Shown here: positions 5,552 to 7,073 of the stretch, one piece after another
Layout: every line of letters starts with the position of its first letter
How positions within the stretch are numbered: position 1 is the stretch's first letter
Source of the DNA: Parachlamydiaceae bacterium
Lineage (GTDB): Bacteria; Chlamydiota; Chlamydiia; Chlamydiales; Parachlamydiaceae
Direction: 5' to 3'
Assembly (NCBI GenBank): GCA_013817115.1
Contig: JACDDG010000121.1
Coordinates: 1 to 7,073 of the forward strand
DNA: 7,073 bases
Notes under the pieces: model-generated
Told to the model about the DNA's origin: nothing
Databases searched by the model: none
The model's input: the letters and a program-made list of their open reading frames with translations, nothing else
Program-made: the position numbers and the translations under genes

Positions 5552-6961
5552 TTAACGAATGTCTTCTCTGGTGTGAGGATGCAGCTCCAAGCTTGCTGAC
5601 TTGTCATCATTTGGATCTCGCCTTGGGTCACCTCGTTTTTGTACCGGAGGATTTCCTGGCGGAGAGGCTGCTCCGGGAGAGCCTGAAGGAGACAAATTGC
5701 TGCCGGTTTCCATGACCATTTCGACATGTACAAAATCGGATCCAGTTTTGTTAAAAAGAGTACCTATCAAAATTTGATGGTCATCACGTTTTTCAATACC
5801 ATCAAAGATGAAAAGTAACCCGGTAATCTTATGTTCTACGTAGGCATCTATATCTTCGACTTTTGCAAGTTTTTTCCACCCTTTATCGACATAAAGAAGC
5901 CAATCCAGAGGGCTTAATGTAATCCTTTCTTTATTTAATTCAAAGACAAACTGCGATCTCGTTCTAGAACCCACATATTTAAACCCCTGTAGAGCATTAA
6001 TTTGAGGGGGAGGTTCACTTGTTTTAAGCAAATTGAGAGTAATTTTGGCCTTGCCTTCATTGTCCCAAAGATCGAATGACATTAGACGTTCTTCAACCCT
6101 TTTGACAGCAAGAAGGGGTTTTCCTAAAGTGTCAGGGCCAGGGGTTGCATTGTTCCAGCGGTTATTATCCCAAACTAAAACATCACCATTGTGGACGTAA
6201 ACAGAATAGACGTTATCTCCATCTTCGAAATCGATGCGCTGTTTACCGATTAGATGCCCAAATTCTTCACCCCCATGGCGTTCCAAAAATTTGTCAATGC
6301 CTGTCCATCGGGCTTTTTGACGAGTAAGCAAAGTGCCATCAACACGAAGTCTATTGATTTCCCACGCAGTGCTGTCAATACGCGCTAACGGTTTTTCTGC
6401 AAGGCTAAATTGTGCGTAGGCTGTAGGGGTGATGATAATGTCCCCTACATCATTTTTCATTTTTACGTTCACTTTAGCGTTTGTATCTTCTGGATAAGCT
6501 TCGACCCATAAAGAAGTTTCTGTATTTTCGGGGCTGAATTCATAGCGAGGTGGAGACTGTCTTTTATCGTAAATGATGTATGTCTGATTTTTTGGGGTGA
6601 CTGCTGTAAAAGCTTTATTTCCGAGGAAACCAAAATGCATCATAGTGCTATTGGGGTCTGCATCAGGCCGGTTGTTTCTGCCGTAATAGACGAGGGTTTT
6701 ACGAAGGTCGGGAAGCTGTAAGCCTATGGGAACTAATTTGAGTTGCAGAGCGGACTCTCCGAGAGTCTGATACGCTTCGGGTGTTTGTTCAAATGGAGAA
6801 GGAGGTAGCAGATTTTTATTTTTGGATTCCTCGTGGACTTCAACGGGGATATTATTTGTTGTTGTTAAGAAAATAGCACCGAGCGCCAGAAGCAAAATTG
6901 CTGCTGCGACACTGATGTTCATCCAATTTAGCCATTCTTTCATCATAGGAAATACTTTCAT
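5552..6961 (-). CDS. Single-pass membrane protein of unknown function, first gene of the gsp cluster
   Basis: This 469-aa protein is not one I can assign to a named family from sequence alone. A short N-terminus is followed by one hydrophobic helix (about 15-33) and a long polar part (about 34-469). This is the topology of an inner-membrane anchor with a periplasmic body; no signal peptidase site or lipobox is evident, and the protein has no cysteine. Residues about 256-316 and 347-407 resemble each other (a G/L-D-x-L-x-x-x-D-x-x-W start and an L-x-K-T-(S/G) end), suggesting a duplicated beta-rich domain. The last 50 residues are rich in Pro, Gly, Ser and Asp and look disordered. It precedes gspD by 20 nt, the place of gspC in proteobacterial operons, and may correspond to C. 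trachomatis CT573 (recalled, not tested). A GspC-like link between platform and secretin is inferred. An in-frame stop lies 15 nt upstream of the ATG at 6961; ATGs at 6946 and 6943 are alternatives, and none has a good Shine-Dalgarno sequence. Confidence 0.88.
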   Translation of the reverse strand: MKVFPMMKEWLNWMNISVAAAILLLALGAIFLTTTNNIPVEVHEESKNKNLLPPSPFEQTPEAYQTLGESALQLKLVPIGLQLPDLRKTLVYYGRNNRPDADPNSTMMHFGFLGNKAFTAVTPKNQTYIIYDKRQSPPRYEFSPENTETSLWVEAYPEDTNAKVNVKMKNDVGDIIITPTAYAQFSLAEKPLARIDSTAWEINRLRVDGTLLTRQKARWTGIDKFLERHGGEEFGHLIGKQRIDFEDGDNVYSVYVHNGDVLVWDNNRWNNATPGPDTLGKPLLAVKRVEERLMSFDLWDNEGKAKITLNLLKTSEPPPQINALQGFKYVGSRTRSQFVFELNKERITLSPLDWLLYVDKGWKKLAKVEDIDAYVEHKITGLLFIFDGIEKRDDHQILIGTLFNKTGSDFVHVEMVMETGSNLSPSGSPGAASPPGNPPVQKRGDPRRDPNDDKSASLELHPHTREDIR

Positions 6962-7009
6962 GCCTGAGTTTTCGCATTACAGCGCTATTTGATCTCGCTA
7001 GAGCACTTT

Positions 7010-7037
7010 TTTATACCATTTCGCTTTTTACGTCCAA
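7010..7037 (-). promoter_or_regulatory. Putative sigma-70-type promoter of the gsp cluster
   Basis: On the minus strand an extended -10, TGGTATAAA (7010-7018), matches TGn plus five of six bases of TATAAT. A poor -35, TTGGAC (7032-7037), lies 16 nt upstream. Transcription would start near 7003, leaving about 40 nt of leader before the ATG at 6961. No other comparable promoter was noticed in front of the downstream genes, which start within or next to the previous gene. Confidence 0.45.
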
Positions 7038-7050
7038 CGATTTTTGTTGG
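7034..7050. repeat. Small inverted repeat overlapping the proposed -35 box
   Basis: CCAAC (7034-7038) and GTTGG (7046-7050) are inverted around a 7-nt spacer GATTTTT. The near arm overlaps the proposed -35 hexamer, so it could be an operator. At only 5 bp per arm it could equally be chance. No U-run follows on either strand, so it is not a convincing terminator for an upstream gene. Confidence 0.3.
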
Positions 7051-7073
7051 TCCCCTACCGTCACTACCAAAGG

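Noticed and set aside
5383..5715. 110-aa plus-strand open frame across the gspD start and the end of the upstream gene
   Set aside because: It lies opposite two well-supported genes, has no recognisable domain and shows no convincing ribosome site; it is read as a shadow.
5431..5733. 100-aa minus-strand frame overlapping the end of the 469-aa gene
   Set aside because: It is in another frame of the Pro/Gly/Ser-rich tail, rich in Trp, Gln and Arg with no family likeness, and both flanking genes are intact without it.
7011..7073. Short minus-strand frames reaching the right edge (one ending at 7011-7013, another ending near 6988), possible C-terminus of an upstream gene
   Set aside because: Only 20 to 28 codons are visible, two frames are equally open, and neither shows a motif. 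pepP is expected upstream in Chlamydia by recall, but nothing here supports it.

Overview
The window holds one minus-strand gene cluster that encodes the core of a type II secretion (or closely related type IV pilus-like) machine. Reading in the direction of transcription, from high to low coordinates, it contains: a putative promoter (about 7010-7037); an uncharacterised single-pass membrane protein of 469 aa (5552-6961); a secretin, GspD (3027-5531); the assembly ATPase, GspE (1400-3040); and the polytopic inner-membrane platform protein, GspF (139-1323). Gaps are small or absent (20 nt, a 14-nt overlap, then 76 nt), so the four genes probably form one operon. All other open frames in the window lie opposite or out of phase with these four genes and are read as shadows.

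The order 'unknown membrane protein - gspD - gspE - gspF', the lack of gspC, gspL or gspM of the familiar proteobacterial kind, and a secretin with a coiled coil before its N0 region together suggest a member of the Chlamydiota, probably an environmental (Parachlamydia/Waddlia/Simkania-like) lineage. From memory, Chlamydia trachomatis has the same order (CT573, CT572 gspD, CT571 gspE, CT570 gspF, then CT569 gspG). This assignment is inference; no marker gene is present, and composition is only moderately AT-rich by eye.

The machine can be assembled on paper. GspE hydrolyses ATP in the cytoplasm, GspF transmits the motion through the inner membrane to a pseudopilus, and the GspD multimer forms the outer-membrane gate. 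The 469-aa protein, anchored by one N-terminal helix with a large periplasmic part, sits where a GspC-like connector between the inner-membrane platform and the secretin would be needed. The major pseudopilin (gspG) is not seen: no frame with a usable start crosses the left edge on the minus strand, and the 138 bp after gspF end in a long, nearly perfect palindrome (1-62).

Non-coding structure worth noting: the palindrome at 1-62, a 29-nt hairpin that contains the gspE stop codon (1377-1405), and a small inverted repeat overlapping the proposed -35 box (7034-7050). No tRNA, rRNA, CRISPR array, insertion sequence or transposase was seen. The coding content is an ordinary secretion core; the least explained parts are the 469-aa protein, the accessory regions of the secretin and the palindrome.
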